From: Polyangium sp. 6x1
GTDB lineage: Bacteria; Myxococcota_A; Polyangia; Polyangiales; Polyangiaceae
NCBI RefSeq assembly: GCF_029946515.1
Contig: NZ_JARZHH010000033.1
Span: 1 to 64,000, forward strand
DNA length: 64,000 bases
Reading direction: 5' to 3'
Positions 7,848 to 17,587 of the stretch are shown here, one piece after another. The position numbers were made by a program, and so were the translations under genes. The first letter of the stretch is position 1, and every line of letters begins with the position of its first letter. The notes under the pieces were generated by a model. That model was not told where the DNA came from and did not search any database. It was given only the letters and a program-made list of their open reading frames with translations.

Positions 7848-9359
7848 TCAAGACCCGCGCACGAAACGCAATTGCGTCCCAGGCCGTCGCCGCGCGAGCG
7901 CGCCGAGCGACGAGCGCCGCACCACGGCGAGGACTGGATAGCCGCCCGTCGTCGGATGATCCGGCCCGAGCACGATGGGCGTGCCGTCCGTCGTGACCTG
8001 CACCGCGCCACGAAGCATTGGAATGGGCAGGGCGAGATCGGGCCGATCCCGCGGGATCTTCGCGCCTTCGAGCCTTTGCCCCACCCGATCGCCGAGCCGC
8101 GAGACGGTGAATGTCGACGCGAGGAGCACGTCGAGCGCGTCCGCGGGAAAACGGCTCCGGTGCGGGCCCTCGTCGATCACGATCGTCACGATTTCGCTGT
8201 CCGCGGGCGGCTCGAAAGGGCGTGAAGGCTGCGCGGCGGCTCGATCGGGATCCCCCACGGGCACGACGTCCCGCCGCCGGAGCGCGCGTCCTTTCGCGCC
8301 GCCGAGCCGCGCCACGAGCAGCGTCGCCCGCGCGCCGAGCGCCACGGGCACGTCGATCCCGCCGCGCGCCGCGAGATAGCGCACGGCGTGGGGGCCTTCC
8401 TCGACGCGGAACGAGTCTCCATCCGCGAGGTGAACCGGCGCCGCGCCGTCCACCGAAATCGATACGTCTCCCCGCGCTCGCATCGAGAGCGCGCCGAGCG
8501 GCACCTCGATCGCCGCTGCATCGCGCGCATTGCCCACCGCCTCGTTCGCGGCTGCGTGCGTCTCCGGATCGAGCGGCCCCGACGGCGGGAGCCCCCGCGC
8601 GAGTTGCCCGGCGCGGCCCCCGTCCTGCACCGTCGCGCACGCCGGCGCGGCTTCGATGACGAGCGCGCGTGGAGATTGTTCATTTTGGACAACCTCCTTC
8701 CGCGCTGGCTCTGCCGACACCTCGCTCGCCGCGACGGGCTCGAACCGCACCCGATCCCCCGGCGCGAACAGAATCGGCGGATCGCGGCCGGGATCGAACA
8801 ACGAGGCCCCGGGCGCACGGCCGAGCAGGTTCCAGCCCCCGGGCGAATCGAACGGATAAATTCCGGTGAACGTCCCCGCGATGCCGACGCTCCCTGTCGG
8901 TACACGCGGGCGCGGCGAGCCTCGGCGCGGCAAGACCAGGCGCGCATCGATGGGCCCGCAATACCCGAATCCCGGCAAGAACCCCACGAGCTCGACCGTG
9001 ACCTCACGCTCCGCATGCAGGCGCACGACAGCGTCCGTCGACACGCCGAGCGTGCCCGCGACCGCTTCCAGATCCGGCCCGTCGTAGACCACGGGGATCA
9101 CGTGGGTTCGTCCGGACACATGCCCCCCGGCTGCGCCGGAGGTCGCGGCCTCGATCGTCCGGACAACCTCGTCCGAATACGCTACATTTGCCACGACGAC
9201 CACGCCGCCGCCGACCACCACGTCGCTCCCTGGAAAAACCTCCCGCAAGGCCGCGGCCGCCGCGTGCGTTCGCGCGGCGCGATCCGGCGCATTCTCCACG
9301 CCGAGGTCGACGTACACCGCGGATTCCCCGTACGGCAGGAGCACCGCCGCGCCGCTCAC
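7848..9359 (-). CDS. pxpBC: 5-oxoprolinase subunits B and C, fused
   Basis: This 503-residue protein joins the KipI/PxpB-type domain (about 1-215, with VGFLPGFGYCG and PTGSVGIAGTFTGIYP) to the KipA/PxpC-type domain (about 235-500, with PACATVQDGGR and DRVGQRLEG). With PxpA it forms the ATP-dependent 5-oxoprolinase that opens pyroglutamate to glutamate. In many bacteria B and C are separate genes, so here the stoichiometry is fixed by fusion. Its ATG overlaps the pxpA stop as ATGA (9356-9359), so the two are translationally coupled. Confidence 0.93.
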   Translation of the reverse strand: MSGAAVLLPYGESAVYVDLGVENAPDRAARTHAAAAALREVFPGSDVVVGGGVVVVANVAYSDEVVRTIEAATSGAAGGHVSGRTHVIPVVYDGPDLEAVAGTLGVSTDAVVRLHAEREVTVELVGFLPGFGYCGPIDARLVLPRRGSPRPRVPTGSVGIAGTFTGIYPFDSPGGWNLLGRAPGASLFDPGRDPPILFAPGDRVRFEPVAASEVSAEPARKEVVQNEQSPRALVIEAAPACATVQDGGRAGQLARGLPPSGPLDPETHAAANEAVGNARDAAAIEVPLGALSMRARGDVSISVDGAAPVHLADGDSFRVEEGPHAVRYLAARGGIDVPVALGARATLLVARLGGAKGRALRRRDVVPVGDPDRAAAQPSRPFEPPADSEIVTIVIDEGPHRSRFPADALDVLLASTFTVSRLGDRVGQRLEGAKIPRDRPDLALPIPMLRGAVQVTTDGTPIVLGPDHPTTGGYPVLAVVRRSSLGALARRRPGTQLRFVRGS

Positions 9360-10066
9360 GCTCGCCCCCGCGATTCGAGGTGCCCCGCCGCCGCGAGCGC
9401 CTCGCGCACGGCGCGCGCAATCGTGAGCGCGCCGGGCGTATCCCCGTGCACGCAGAGCGTCTCGAACGTGCCCGCGCCCGCGAGCCGCAATGCCTGCGCC
9501 CGCGCCGCCGCCGGATCCGTGATCAATGCGCCTTGTTGTGTGCGTGGCACGAGCTTCCCATCCGGCCCGTAGGCCCGATCGGCGAACCCCTCCCGCAGAT
9601 ACGCGCGCCCCTTGGCCGCCGCGAGCCGGGCGAGCGCGCCCTCGGGCGGACCCACGAGCGCCACCTGCGCACCGAGCCCCGCGTCAATCCCGAGGGCCAC
9701 GGCCGCCGCGATTGCGGGATCTCGCGCCGCGTCGTGGTAAAGCGCGCCGTGCGGCTTCACGGCCTCGATCGTCATGCCCACCCGCCGCGCCACTCGTGCG
9801 AGCGCCTCGACCTGCGACCGCACCGACGCCGTGAGCTCCGCGCTCGTCATCACGACGCTCGTCCGGCCAAACCCGGCGCGGTCCGGGTACGACGGATGGG
9901 CGGCGAGCCGGGCGCCTGCATGGAGCGCGAGCTCGCACGCCCGCTCCATCGAGGCCTCGTCGCCCGCGTGCCCGCCGCACGCCACGTTGACCATCGTCGC
10001 GATCGAATAAAATTCCTCGGGCTCGCCCGGTAGCTCGCCGAGGTCCACGTTCAACGATATGGCCAT
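9356..10066 (-). CDS. pxpA: 5-oxoprolinase subunit A
   Basis: The 236-residue protein belongs to the LamB/YcsF family: SLNVDLGE at the start, NVACGGHAGD, HPSYPDRAGFGR, VKPHGALYHD and LCVHGDTPGA. It is the substrate-binding part of 5-oxoprolinase, which recycles pyroglutamate. The ATG at 10064-10066 follows GAGGGG and matches the family N-terminus. It is the first gene of a two-gene operon with pxpBC. Confidence 0.94.
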   Translation of the reverse strand: MAISLNVDLGELPGEPEEFYSIATMVNVACGGHAGDEASMERACELALHAGARLAAHPSYPDRAGFGRTSVVMTSAELTASVRSQVEALARVARRVGMTIEAVKPHGALYHDAARDPAIAAAVALGIDAGLGAQVALVGPPEGALARLAAAKGRAYLREGFADRAYGPDGKLVPRTQQGALITDPAAARAQALRLAGAGTFETLCVHGDTPGALTIARAVREALAAAGHLESRGRA

Positions 10067-10086
10067 GCTCCCCTCACCATGCCATT

Positions 10087-11139
10087 CTAATCCGAACGCA
10101 CCACGGTCCACGTGAGCGCGTGCCAGAACGCGCCCGCCGCGATGCCCGGCTGCGCGCCGACGGCGATGAGCGTGAACGCCCGCCCGTCCTCGAAATCGTC
10201 TTGCGTGACGCCGCCCCGCGCGAGGGCCGCGTCGAGTGGCGCCGCCGAGGTCTTCACGAGCTGCCCGGGCACGAACGTGAGGATCTCCGCCTGCGCGATC
10301 GACCCCAATTCGAACCGCGCGAGCTGCCGGAACGGCGGAAACGGCCCGACGGCGCCTGCCGTGAGCGAGGGCGCGAGCTGCTGCGGCATTCCGCCCTCGG
10401 TCCCGGGCACGAGCCGCACGTCGACGGGAGGCATCGGCTGCGCCGCGTGCGCAGCCTGCAGCGAGAGGTTTCCCTCGGCCGTCACGCGCGACATGGCCGC
10501 CGCGAGCAGGCCCGGATTGGGCGTGTCCGCCGAATACGTCGCGCCGCACGCCTCCTTTTCGAGCGGTCCGGTATGACCGGGCCCGCCGACACAGCCCGTC
10601 GGCACGAGCAAGAGGCTGCGCTTGGCGACGAACGCCGACGCCGGAATCACCGCGACCGGCGCCACCACGACGCCCGCGGGCGCATTGCCCCCGGTCAGCG
10701 CCGCGCAGCCGAGATCCTTGGTCTTCGCGAGGTCACCGGCGATCACGTGCAAATACACGTCCGCGTCCGCGGGCAAGACCGTCGCCGGATCGACCCGCGA
10801 GGCCGCGGCGAACGCGAGCCCCGAGGACCCGGCCGGAACCGGCGCGGGATCGCCGCCGTCGGGGTAGGGGACGAAGCAGAGCCGGATCGCCTCGTGATCG
10901 TTCACGCCATTGACGATCGTGAGCACGGGCGGCCCGTCGGGCTCGGGCACGACCTCGACGCCGCCGCCGCCTGCGCCCCCGCCGCCGCCCGTGCCGCTCG
11001 ACGACGACGCGCTCGAAGAAGCGCTCGTCGAGGGCTCGGGCGGGGCATCCGTGCCCTCGGCGCAGCCTGCTCCGAGGCCGAATACGAAGGGCACGAGGGC
11101 GGCGAGGAGGATCGTTGTGTGGCGAGGGAGCGCGGTCAT
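10087..11139 (-). CDS. Lipoprotein of unknown function
   Basis: The 350-residue protein has a lipoprotein signal ending FGLGAGC at residue 26, then a Ser- and Gly-rich tether to about residue 60. The folded part begins PVLTIVNGVNDHEAIRLCFVPYP. A typical feature is a DUF4397-like pattern with two similar units that give a scalar followed by VYLHVIAGD, so a beta-rich domain pair is possible. I cannot assign a function. It lies 20 bp upstream of pxpA on the same strand, but the metabolic link is doubtful. Confidence 0.75.
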   Translation of the reverse strand: MTALPRHTTILLAALVPFVFGLGAGCAEGTDAPPEPSTSASSSASSSSGTGGGGGAGGGGVEVVPEPDGPPVLTIVNGVNDHEAIRLCFVPYPDGGDPAPVPAGSSGLAFAAASRVDPATVLPADADVYLHVIAGDLAKTKDLGCAALTGGNAPAGVVVAPVAVIPASAFVAKRSLLLVPTGCVGGPGHTGPLEKEACGATYSADTPNPGLLAAAMSRVTAEGNLSLQAAHAAQPMPPVDVRLVPGTEGGMPQQLAPSLTAGAVGPFPPFRQLARFELGSIAQAEILTFVPGQLVKTSAAPLDAALARGGVTQDDFEDGRAFTLIAVGAQPGIAAGAFWHALTWTVVRSD

Positions 11140-11167
11140 GCGCCGAGTTTAGCGCGCGCCGGGGGAT

Positions 11168-13204
11168 TCAGCGTCGGATCGAGTAGAGGAAGCTCGCCTT
11201 GGGCTGCCGGAGCCATCGGTCGGTGATCGTCTTCTTCAGATCCGCGTACGCGCCGGGCGCATCCACGTATTTCGCGACGAGCGCATCGGCCCCGGGTTTG
11301 TCGCCGCTGCCCTTGATCTTCGCCACGATTCCCATGAGCTTCTTGCTCGCGGCGGGGAACGCGTCGAGCTTCACGGACATGCAGCCCAAATCAGAGCCAT
11401 TCTGCGCTTTTTCGTTCGCGTTCCACACGAGGACGCCCTCGTCGAGCAAGAAGCCCACCTGGATCGCCGAGAGCTGGCTGTAGTTCAGGGGGTGCTTCGT
11501 CTCGTCGTACATCCCGCGCGAGATGTGGCCGAAGGACCAGGCGATGTCCCGCACGTGCGCGAGGTTCGCCTTGTTCTTGTCGATCACGCCCCGCTCGGCG
11601 AGCCAATCCGCGAAATAAAGCGCCGCCGACTGGGCCTTGAGCTCCTCCAGCGTGCTCGCGAGCGGCCCGCCGAAGACCTCGCTGTCGATCTTGCCGTTCA
11701 CCGCATACTGATGCGAAGGCCCGAGGTTGTGCGCCGCCTCGTGCAGGACCGTGCTCATGAGCTGCGGCCCCGGATCATCCGTGTACGACGCCATCGTCTG
11801 CGCGCAGAACACGGACGCGGCGAGCCCGTGCTGCGACGCGATGCTGTCCGGATCGGTATAAAAATTCGTCATCGCGACCGTGCGGCCGCGCCCCTCGTTG
11901 CCCACGGGGCCGAAGTTCGGCAGGCTCTGCCCGATCGTCGCGCCAAACGCATCCCGCGAGTCGCCTGCGTTCAGGATGACCGTGATGAAATCGGGCAGCT
12001 TGAAGGAGACCTTCTGCGCCGCGTACGGCGGGCCGGCGAGCGCCGCGAGCGCCTGCTCCATGTCCTGCTTGAGCGGATCGAGCTTCTCCTTCCATTCGAT
12101 CGAGCTTTGGTCGATCCGCGCGAAGCTCACGTGGAAGCCCGCCTTCTCGCTGCACGGCTCGAAATACGTCTCGTCCGGGCCGATGCGCAGATACCATTTC
12201 GAGTTGAACGTGCTCATCCGCGCCCAGGCCTCGTCCGCCTCGAACCAGCTCCCGTCCCGGAACGCCTTCGCGGCCGCCCGCAGATACGCCTGGAACGAGG
12301 CCTCGTCCGGATTCGTGATCGCCTCGGCCGCCGCGTCGAGCTCGCGCGCCACGGCCTGCATGTCGTTCTCGTAGGCGCGGTGGTACGGCACGGCCTTGAG
12401 CGCGTCGCCCTCGCCCGTCACCACGACGAACGGATTCATGAGCGCGCGGCCGTCCGGGCGCGCCGCGAGCGCCTTGCAGAAATCGGGGTTCGATTGCAGC
12501 GCCGCCGGATAAAGCCCCGACGGCACGCGCTTCTCCTCGCCCGGCTGCCGCGGGAACGCATAACAATTGACGTCGCCCTTCGTCGCCGGCGCCTCGCATT
12601 GCGGGCCCTGGTTTCTGTAGAAGAGCCGCCGGCTCGCCGGATCGTCCGCGGGGACCTTCGACGCGAGCGAGAGCGTGCCGGTCTGCTTCTGGTAGATCTT
12701 CTCGACGAGCCGCGCCGCCGCGAGGATGTGGCCCACGATCGCCCGATCCTCGTCGGTCGCGGCGCGCGCGGAGAAGTCCGAGGCGACGAGCGTCGGCCGG
12801 CCCGCTTCGAGCTCACGGAGGACGGCCTTGCGGCGCTCGGCCTCGCCGGGCGCGAGGCCCGCGAGCTTCGGCCCGTTCTTCACGAAGTCCACGATCGAGG
12901 CGTACGCCTGGCCGAACGTCGGGTTGAAGGCGCCGGACGAGACCCAGTGGATCTCCTCCGTCTGCGTCGGGCCCCAGAGCACCGCGAGCTCGTTCGGATC
13001 GAGGGTCTTGTCCTGATCCGCGTCCTCGCTCCAGAAGAGCGGCAGATCGAGGTCGACCGCGGCGCGATTGAAGTCCGCGCGAGGGACCGCATCGAACGTG
13101 GCCAGCCAGACCCCGTCCGGCGAGACGGCCGGCGGCGCGCCGCCACACGAGGCCGAGAGCGCGAAGACCAACGGAAACGCGAGGCGAGGCCAGGAAAAAC
13201 GCAT
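11168..13204 (-). CDS. HExxH metallopeptidase lipoprotein, M49-like
   Basis: The 678-residue protein starts at the ATG 13202-13204 and has lipobox LSASC (Cys20). Residues 61-72 form a perfect EF-hand calcium loop (Asp61, 63, 65, Thr67, Asp69, Glu72). The zinc site is HEAAH at 488-492 followed by NLGPSHQ, with STLEELKAQ about 30 residues later supplying probable Glu ligands. This arrangement resembles dipeptidyl peptidase III-like (M49) proteins, though the classical motif is HExxGH. A secreted aminopeptidase-type activity is inferred. It is divergent from the methyltransferase gene with only 47 bp between starts. Confidence 0.75.
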   Translation of the reverse strand: MRFSWPRLAFPLVFALSASCGGAPPAVSPDGVWLATFDAVPRADFNRAAVDLDLPLFWSEDADQDKTLDPNELAVLWGPTQTEEIHWVSSGAFNPTFGQAYASIVDFVKNGPKLAGLAPGEAERRKAVLRELEAGRPTLVASDFSARAATDEDRAIVGHILAAARLVEKIYQKQTGTLSLASKVPADDPASRRLFYRNQGPQCEAPATKGDVNCYAFPRQPGEEKRVPSGLYPAALQSNPDFCKALAARPDGRALMNPFVVVTGEGDALKAVPYHRAYENDMQAVARELDAAAEAITNPDEASFQAYLRAAAKAFRDGSWFEADEAWARMSTFNSKWYLRIGPDETYFEPCSEKAGFHVSFARIDQSSIEWKEKLDPLKQDMEQALAALAGPPYAAQKVSFKLPDFITVILNAGDSRDAFGATIGQSLPNFGPVGNEGRGRTVAMTNFYTDPDSIASQHGLAASVFCAQTMASYTDDPGPQLMSTVLHEAAHNLGPSHQYAVNGKIDSEVFGGPLASTLEELKAQSAALYFADWLAERGVIDKNKANLAHVRDIAWSFGHISRGMYDETKHPLNYSQLSAIQVGFLLDEGVLVWNANEKAQNGSDLGCMSVKLDAFPAASKKLMGIVAKIKGSGDKPGADALVAKYVDAPGAYADLKKTITDRWLRQPKASFLYSIRR

Positions 13205-13251
13205 GCGCCCTTCTATCACGGGGGGCGCGGAAGTAGGCTTGCCAAAGCCCC

Positions 13252-14433
13252 GTGACCGCACGCGATTCGAAGCCCCTCCGCCTCACCCGCTCCGCCGCCG
13301 CCTCCGTTCGTCGAGGTCATCCCTGGGTGTACCGCGAAGGCCTCACCCGGCCCCCCAAGCTCGATTCAGGCACGGCCGTCTCGCTCGCGAGCGAGGAGGG
13401 CGAGCCGCTCGGCGTGGGCCTCTGGGACGCAACGTCCCCCATCGCCGTGCGCGTCTTCGGCCAGCACGGGCGCATGGACGAGCGCGCGCTGCTCGAGCGG
13501 ATCGAGCGCGCGTTCGCCCGCCGCGCGCCGTTCGTCGGGCCCGACACCGACGCCTACCGCCTCTGCAACGGCGAAGGCGACCACCTGCCCGGCCTCGTGA
13601 TCGACAGGTACGCGCACGTCGCGATCGTCCGCCTCGACGGCGATCACCTCGACCCCTGGATCGACAAGCTCGCGCCGAAGCTCGCGCGCGTGCTCACCGG
13701 GCTCGGCGTGCGCAGCGTCGCGCTCCGCCGCGCCCGCGACGAGGCCGGCGACCGGCGCATCCGACCGCTCGCCGGCGACGAGCCCGAGGACCGCGTGATC
13801 GTCCGCGAGAACGGCATGGCGATGGAGGTCGACCTCGCGCACGGCCAGAAGACGGGCGCGTTCCTCGATCAACGCGACAACCGCGCCCGCGTCCGCGCGT
13901 TCGGCGCCCGCCGCGCCCGCGCGCTGAACCTCTACAGCTACGCGGGCGGCTTCTCGGTCGCGGCCGCGCTCGGCGGCGCCAAGCACGTGACGTCGGTCGA
14001 CGTCGCCGCCGCCGCGCACGCCACGGCGCAACGCTCGTTCCGCGCGAACGGGCTCGACCCGGCGAACCACGCGTTCGTCACGGCCGACGCTTTCGCCTTC
14101 CTCGAAGCCGCGGCGCGACGCGGCGACAGGTTCGACCTCATCGTCTCGGATCCGCCGAGCTTCGCGCCGAACGAACGAACGAAGCCGCGCGCGCTCACCG
14201 CGTACCGCAAGCTGCACGGCGCGCTCGCGAAGGTGCTCGCGCCGGGGGGGTTGCTCTGCGCGGCGTCGTGCTCGAGCCACGTCTCGGCCGAGGACTTCCT
14301 CGGCACGCTCGACGACGCCGCGCTCGGCCGGGACGATCTTTCGCTCGTGGCCATGCACGGCCAGCCACCCGATCACCCCACGCTGCCCGCGTGGTTCGAA
14401 GGCCGGTACCTGAAGTTCGCGGTCCTCGCCTGA
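13252..14433 (+). CDS. RlmI-like rRNA large-subunit methyltransferase
   Basis: The 393-residue protein begins with GTG at 13252. It has the N-terminal PUA domain (RGHPWVYREG), a linker domain (LPGLVIDRYAHVAIV) and a class I SAM methyltransferase: LNLYSYAGGFSVAAALGG (motif I), SVDVA, VTADAFAFLE, SDPPSFAPNE (motif IV) and AASCSSHVS. This is the layout of RlmI, which makes m5C1962 in 23S rRNA. Related cytosine- and guanine-specific enzymes share it, so the exact target is an inference. Confidence 0.85.
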   Translation: MTARDSKPLRLTRSAAASVRRGHPWVYREGLTRPPKLDSGTAVSLASEEGEPLGVGLWDATSPIAVRVFGQHGRMDERALLERIERAFARRAPFVGPDTDAYRLCNGEGDHLPGLVIDRYAHVAIVRLDGDHLDPWIDKLAPKLARVLTGLGVRSVALRRARDEAGDRRIRPLAGDEPEDRVIVRENGMAMEVDLAHGQKTGAFLDQRDNRARVRAFGARRARALNLYSYAGGFSVAAALGGAKHVTSVDVAAAAHATAQRSFRANGLDPANHAFVTADAFAFLEAAARRGDRFDLIVSDPPSFAPNERTKPRALTAYRKLHGALAKVLAPGGLLCAASCSSHVSAEDFLGTLDDAALGRDDLSLVAMHGQPPDHPTLPAWFEGRYLKFAVLA

Positions 14434-14434
14434 C

Positions 14435-14452
14435 GGTTCGTCCGCGCGAACC
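14435..14452. terminator. Possible hairpin between convergent genes
   Basis: GGTTCG (14435-14440) and CGAACC (14447-14452) pair around a 6-nt loop right after the methyltransferase stop and 31 bp before the end of the convergent kinase gene. No T-run follows on either strand, so termination would have to be of the non-canonical type. Confidence 0.35.
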
Positions 14453-14482
14453 CGTTGGGCCTGAAACCATCAGGAGCGCCGC

Positions 14483-16138
14483 TCAGAAGCCAGGATCACG
14501 CACCTTGGGCAGGTTGTCCTGGCTGCCCGGCTTCGTGGTGCCGGTGCTCTTCGTCGTCGGCGATTTCGCCGTGCCGGCCCCGGTGGGCGTCGTCGTGGCC
14601 TTCGTCGTCGCGGCGCCCGGGCTGTGCGTCGCGGGGTTCGTCGTCGCGCTCGTCGCGGGCGTCGCGCTCGTGACGGGCGGCGGGACGGGGGTCGGCGTGG
14701 GCGTGGGCGCCGGGGGCGCCAGCGTGGTGGCGGTGGGTTGCGTCGCGGGTTCGGTCGTCGTCGAGCTTTGCGAGAACGCGAGGACCGCGCCGCCGATCGC
14801 GAGCGCGCCGATCGCGCCGAACACCACGGCGAGCTTCTTCTTGCCGCCGCCGGTGAAGGCCGCGATGTCGTCGACGTCGGCGACGATCGCGGCCGCCGTC
14901 GGTGACGAGGGCGCGCCTTGTGCGCTGATCCCGCCGGGCACGAGGCTCGCGCGGCCGTGCGCGATCGTGGCGATGTCGGGGATCGATCCGGGCGGCGGCG
15001 GGATCGACTGCAACCCCGGCGGGATCGTGGGCAGGTGGTTGCCGAGCAGCCCCGGCGGGATCGTCCCGCCGTTCGCCCGCGCTTGCGCGAGCAGCGCGGC
15101 GCGTTGCGCCTTGAGCTGCTCGCGTTGCTCGGCGCGCTCGTCGGCGAGCTTGAGGCCGTCGCGGATCGCCGTGCGTCGCTTCTCGGCGCGCTCGCCGAGC
15201 ATCGACTTCACGAACGTGACCACGTCGTCGTCGGGCTGCCCCGCGAGCTTGAGCTCCGCGATCCCGCGGTCGATCGCGCGTGCGAACTCGGCCATCGACG
15301 CGTAGCGATCGCCGGCGTCCTTCGCGAGCGCCTTCATGACGATCTCGTTCAGGAGCGGCGGGCAGCTCGGCATCGCCGAGATGAGCGACGGCGCCGGATC
15401 TTTGTCGCAGATCCGTCGCAGCGTGATCATGTCGTTGTCGCCGCGGAACGGGTGCTTCGAGGCGAGGAGCTGGTAGAGCACGATGCCGAGCGCGAAGACG
15501 TCCGTGCGGCGATCCACGGCCTTGCCGAGCGCCTGCTCGGGCGACATGAACGGCACCTTGCCCTTCAGCTGGCCGTCCTTCGTTGCGCCCGTGTCCGAGA
15601 CGGCCGTGGCCTTGGCGACGCCGAAGTCCACGATCTTCACGACGCCGTCGTACGTGACGAGGATGTTCTGCGGCGAGACGTCGCGGTGCACGAGCCCCAC
15701 GAGATCGCCGGCTTCGTCCCGCAGCTCGTGCGCGGCGTGGAGCCCGAGCGCCGCGTTGAGGCAGATGCGGAGCGCGATCAGCATCGGGACGCCGCCCTTT
15801 TGCCGCGACGCGCGCGCGAGCTGGCTGAGCGGCTCGCCGTCGATCCACTCCATCACGATGTAGATCAGCCCGTCCTGCTCGCCGAGATCGAGGATCTCGC
15901 AGACGTGCGGATGACGGATGCGCGAGGCGAGGCCTGCCTCCGCCAGGAACATCTCCTCGAACTGCGGATCCTGCGACAGCTCGGGCAGCATCGTCTTGAC
16001 CGCGACGATCTTCTGGAAGCCGCGCGTGCCCTTCATGCGCGCGGCCCACACGACGGCCATACCGCCCTGCGCGATCGGCACGAGTAGCTCGTACCGTCCC
16101 AGCGTGTGCCCCGCCCCCACGTCCCCGAGCGAGCTCAT
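14483..16138 (-). CDS. Transmembrane Ser/Thr protein kinase
   Basis: The 551-residue protein starts at the ATG 16136-16138 after a GAGGGG site. The kinase domain (about 12-285) has GGMAVVW, VAVK, HRDVSPQN (the common myxobacterial variant of HRDLKPEN), DFGVAKA and MSPEQAL, and should be active. A charged helix and a Pro-rich segment (IPPGLLGNHLPTIPPG) lead to one membrane helix near residue 440 (LAVVFGAIGALAIGGAVLAF). A long Thr/Pro/Ala-rich tail follows, probably periplasmic and unstructured. No sensor domain is recognisable in the tail. Confidence 0.9.
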   Translation of the reverse strand: MSSLGDVGAGHTLGRYELLVPIAQGGMAVVWAARMKGTRGFQKIVAVKTMLPELSQDPQFEEMFLAEAGLASRIRHPHVCEILDLGEQDGLIYIVMEWIDGEPLSQLARASRQKGGVPMLIALRICLNAALGLHAAHELRDEAGDLVGLVHRDVSPQNILVTYDGVVKIVDFGVAKATAVSDTGATKDGQLKGKVPFMSPEQALGKAVDRRTDVFALGIVLYQLLASKHPFRGDNDMITLRRICDKDPAPSLISAMPSCPPLLNEIVMKALAKDAGDRYASMAEFARAIDRGIAELKLAGQPDDDVVTFVKSMLGERAEKRRTAIRDGLKLADERAEQREQLKAQRAALLAQARANGGTIPPGLLGNHLPTIPPGLQSIPPPPGSIPDIATIAHGRASLVPGGISAQGAPSSPTAAAIVADVDDIAAFTGGGKKKLAVVFGAIGALAIGGAVLAFSQSSTTTEPATQPTATTLAPPAPTPTPTPVPPPVTSATPATSATTNPATHSPGAATTKATTTPTGAGTAKSPTTKSTGTTKPGSQDNLPKVRDPGF

Positions 16139-16268
16139 GCGTCCCCCCTCAAAGCCCCGCACGCGTACAAAACGGGGCCGTCCGAGCTCCTCGCCCGATC
16201 TCGCAGCTCGTACCTCGCCGGACCCTGCACGATGTCGAAGGTCAGGATCGCAGAAGGACGGCCGCGCC

Positions 16269-17459
16269 TCAAGAAGATCGCAACAAGCCGTCCGTGTCGA
16301 AACTCTGCGTCCGGCCCAGCAAAAACCGCACGATCGCCTCTGCCTTCGGCACGAGCGTCGTCACCTCGATGCGCTCCTCGTGCGTGTGAAAGCCCGAGCC
16401 TCGCGGCCCGAGACCATCGATGGACGGAATGCCGAGCGCCGCGGTCGTCGCCGCGTCCGAGCCTCCACCCACGAGCGGCGCCTCTCCGTCCCCGAGCCCC
16501 GCGGCCCGCGCGCACGCGGCGTACGCCTCGTAGAGCGCTGCGGACGCAGCCGTGCGCTCGAGCGACGATCGCGCGATGCCGCCCGTCACCGTCACGGTCG
16601 TCCCTGCGATCGCCGCTTCCTTCGCGGCCTCCGCGAGCGCGGCGAAGAGCGCGTCTCCGTCGGCGCGCCGCTCGTAGCGGAAGTCGAGCTCGGCCTCGGC
16701 CCGATCGGGCACGGTGTTTTTCGACTGCCCGCCGCGGATCGTCCCCACGTTCACGGTCACGCCGCGCGCGTAGTCCGTGAGCTTCTGCGCGTGCTCGATG
16801 AACCGCGCGAGCGCCCAGATCGCATTCGCGCCGTCCGCATGCGCATTGCCCGCGTGCGCCGCTTTTCCCGTGGCGACGACACGCGCGCTGCCCGTGCCCT
16901 TGCGCTGCGTGATCACGAGATCCTTCGCGCGCCCCGCCTCGAAGACGAGCGCTGCGCTCGCGCCCGCGAGCTCCTCGGCGATCACGTGTTGCCCCTCGGG
17001 CGAACCGACCTCTTCGTCCGAAACGATCACCACGCGGATCGGCACGCGCGCGAGCACGCCCACGTGCGCGAGCGCGCGCAGCGCTTCGATCACCACGACG
17101 AGCCCGCCCTTCATGTCGAGCACCCCGGGGCCCCGCGCGATCGTCCCCTCGCGCCGGAATCCCTCGAAAGTGCCGGGCGGAAAGACCGTATCGAGGTGCC
17201 CCACGATCGCCACGCATCCCGCCGCCGATCGCTCCGCCGCCTCCGTCCTCGCGACCCAGTGCGGCGCATACCGAGCGCTCGCGTGGGACCGCACCGAGCT
17301 CACGCCGGAGATCGTGCCGAGCTCCGCCGCGAGCATCTCGCCCACGCGCGTCCCGCCCGGCACGTTGTCCGTGAACGAATTCACGCTGACGAGCGCTTCG
17401 AGCAGCAAAAGCGCCGCTTCTTGCCGCGCACGAAGATGCGCCTTCGCCGCCTCGATCAT
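16269..17459 (-). CDS. M20-family metallopeptidase, glutamate carboxypeptidase-like
   Basis: The 396-residue protein has the M20 zinc site in order: GHLDTVFP, GVLDMKGG, SDEEVGSPEG, the dimerisation domain with KAAHAGNAHADGANA, and a final SGFHTHEER. It resembles carboxypeptidase G2-type enzymes that release C-terminal glutamate or split related amides. No signal peptide is seen, so it is cytoplasmic. The ATG at 17457-17459 is preferred to an upstream in-frame TTG. Confidence 0.9.
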   Translation of the reverse strand: MIEAAKAHLRARQEAALLLLEALVSVNSFTDNVPGGTRVGEMLAAELGTISGVSSVRSHASARYAPHWVARTEAAERSAAGCVAIVGHLDTVFPPGTFEGFRREGTIARGPGVLDMKGGLVVVIEALRALAHVGVLARVPIRVVIVSDEEVGSPEGQHVIAEELAGASAALVFEAGRAKDLVITQRKGTGSARVVATGKAAHAGNAHADGANAIWALARFIEHAQKLTDYARGVTVNVGTIRGGQSKNTVPDRAEAELDFRYERRADGDALFAALAEAAKEAAIAGTTVTVTGGIARSSLERTAASAALYEAYAACARAAGLGDGEAPLVGGGSDAATTAALGIPSIDGLGPRGSGFHTHEERIEVTTLVPKAEAIVRFLLGRTQSFDTDGLLRSS

Positions 17460-17587
17460 GCGCGGAGCTTCGTCCAAAACACCCGGATTGACGAGCCCCT
17501 AGCGCCTTGCCGATGTGACGATGTGCGTTATATTACATGGAATCAGGGCGAGGCGCGGTTGTTGGTTGGGGCGGGGGGCGCGGCCGA

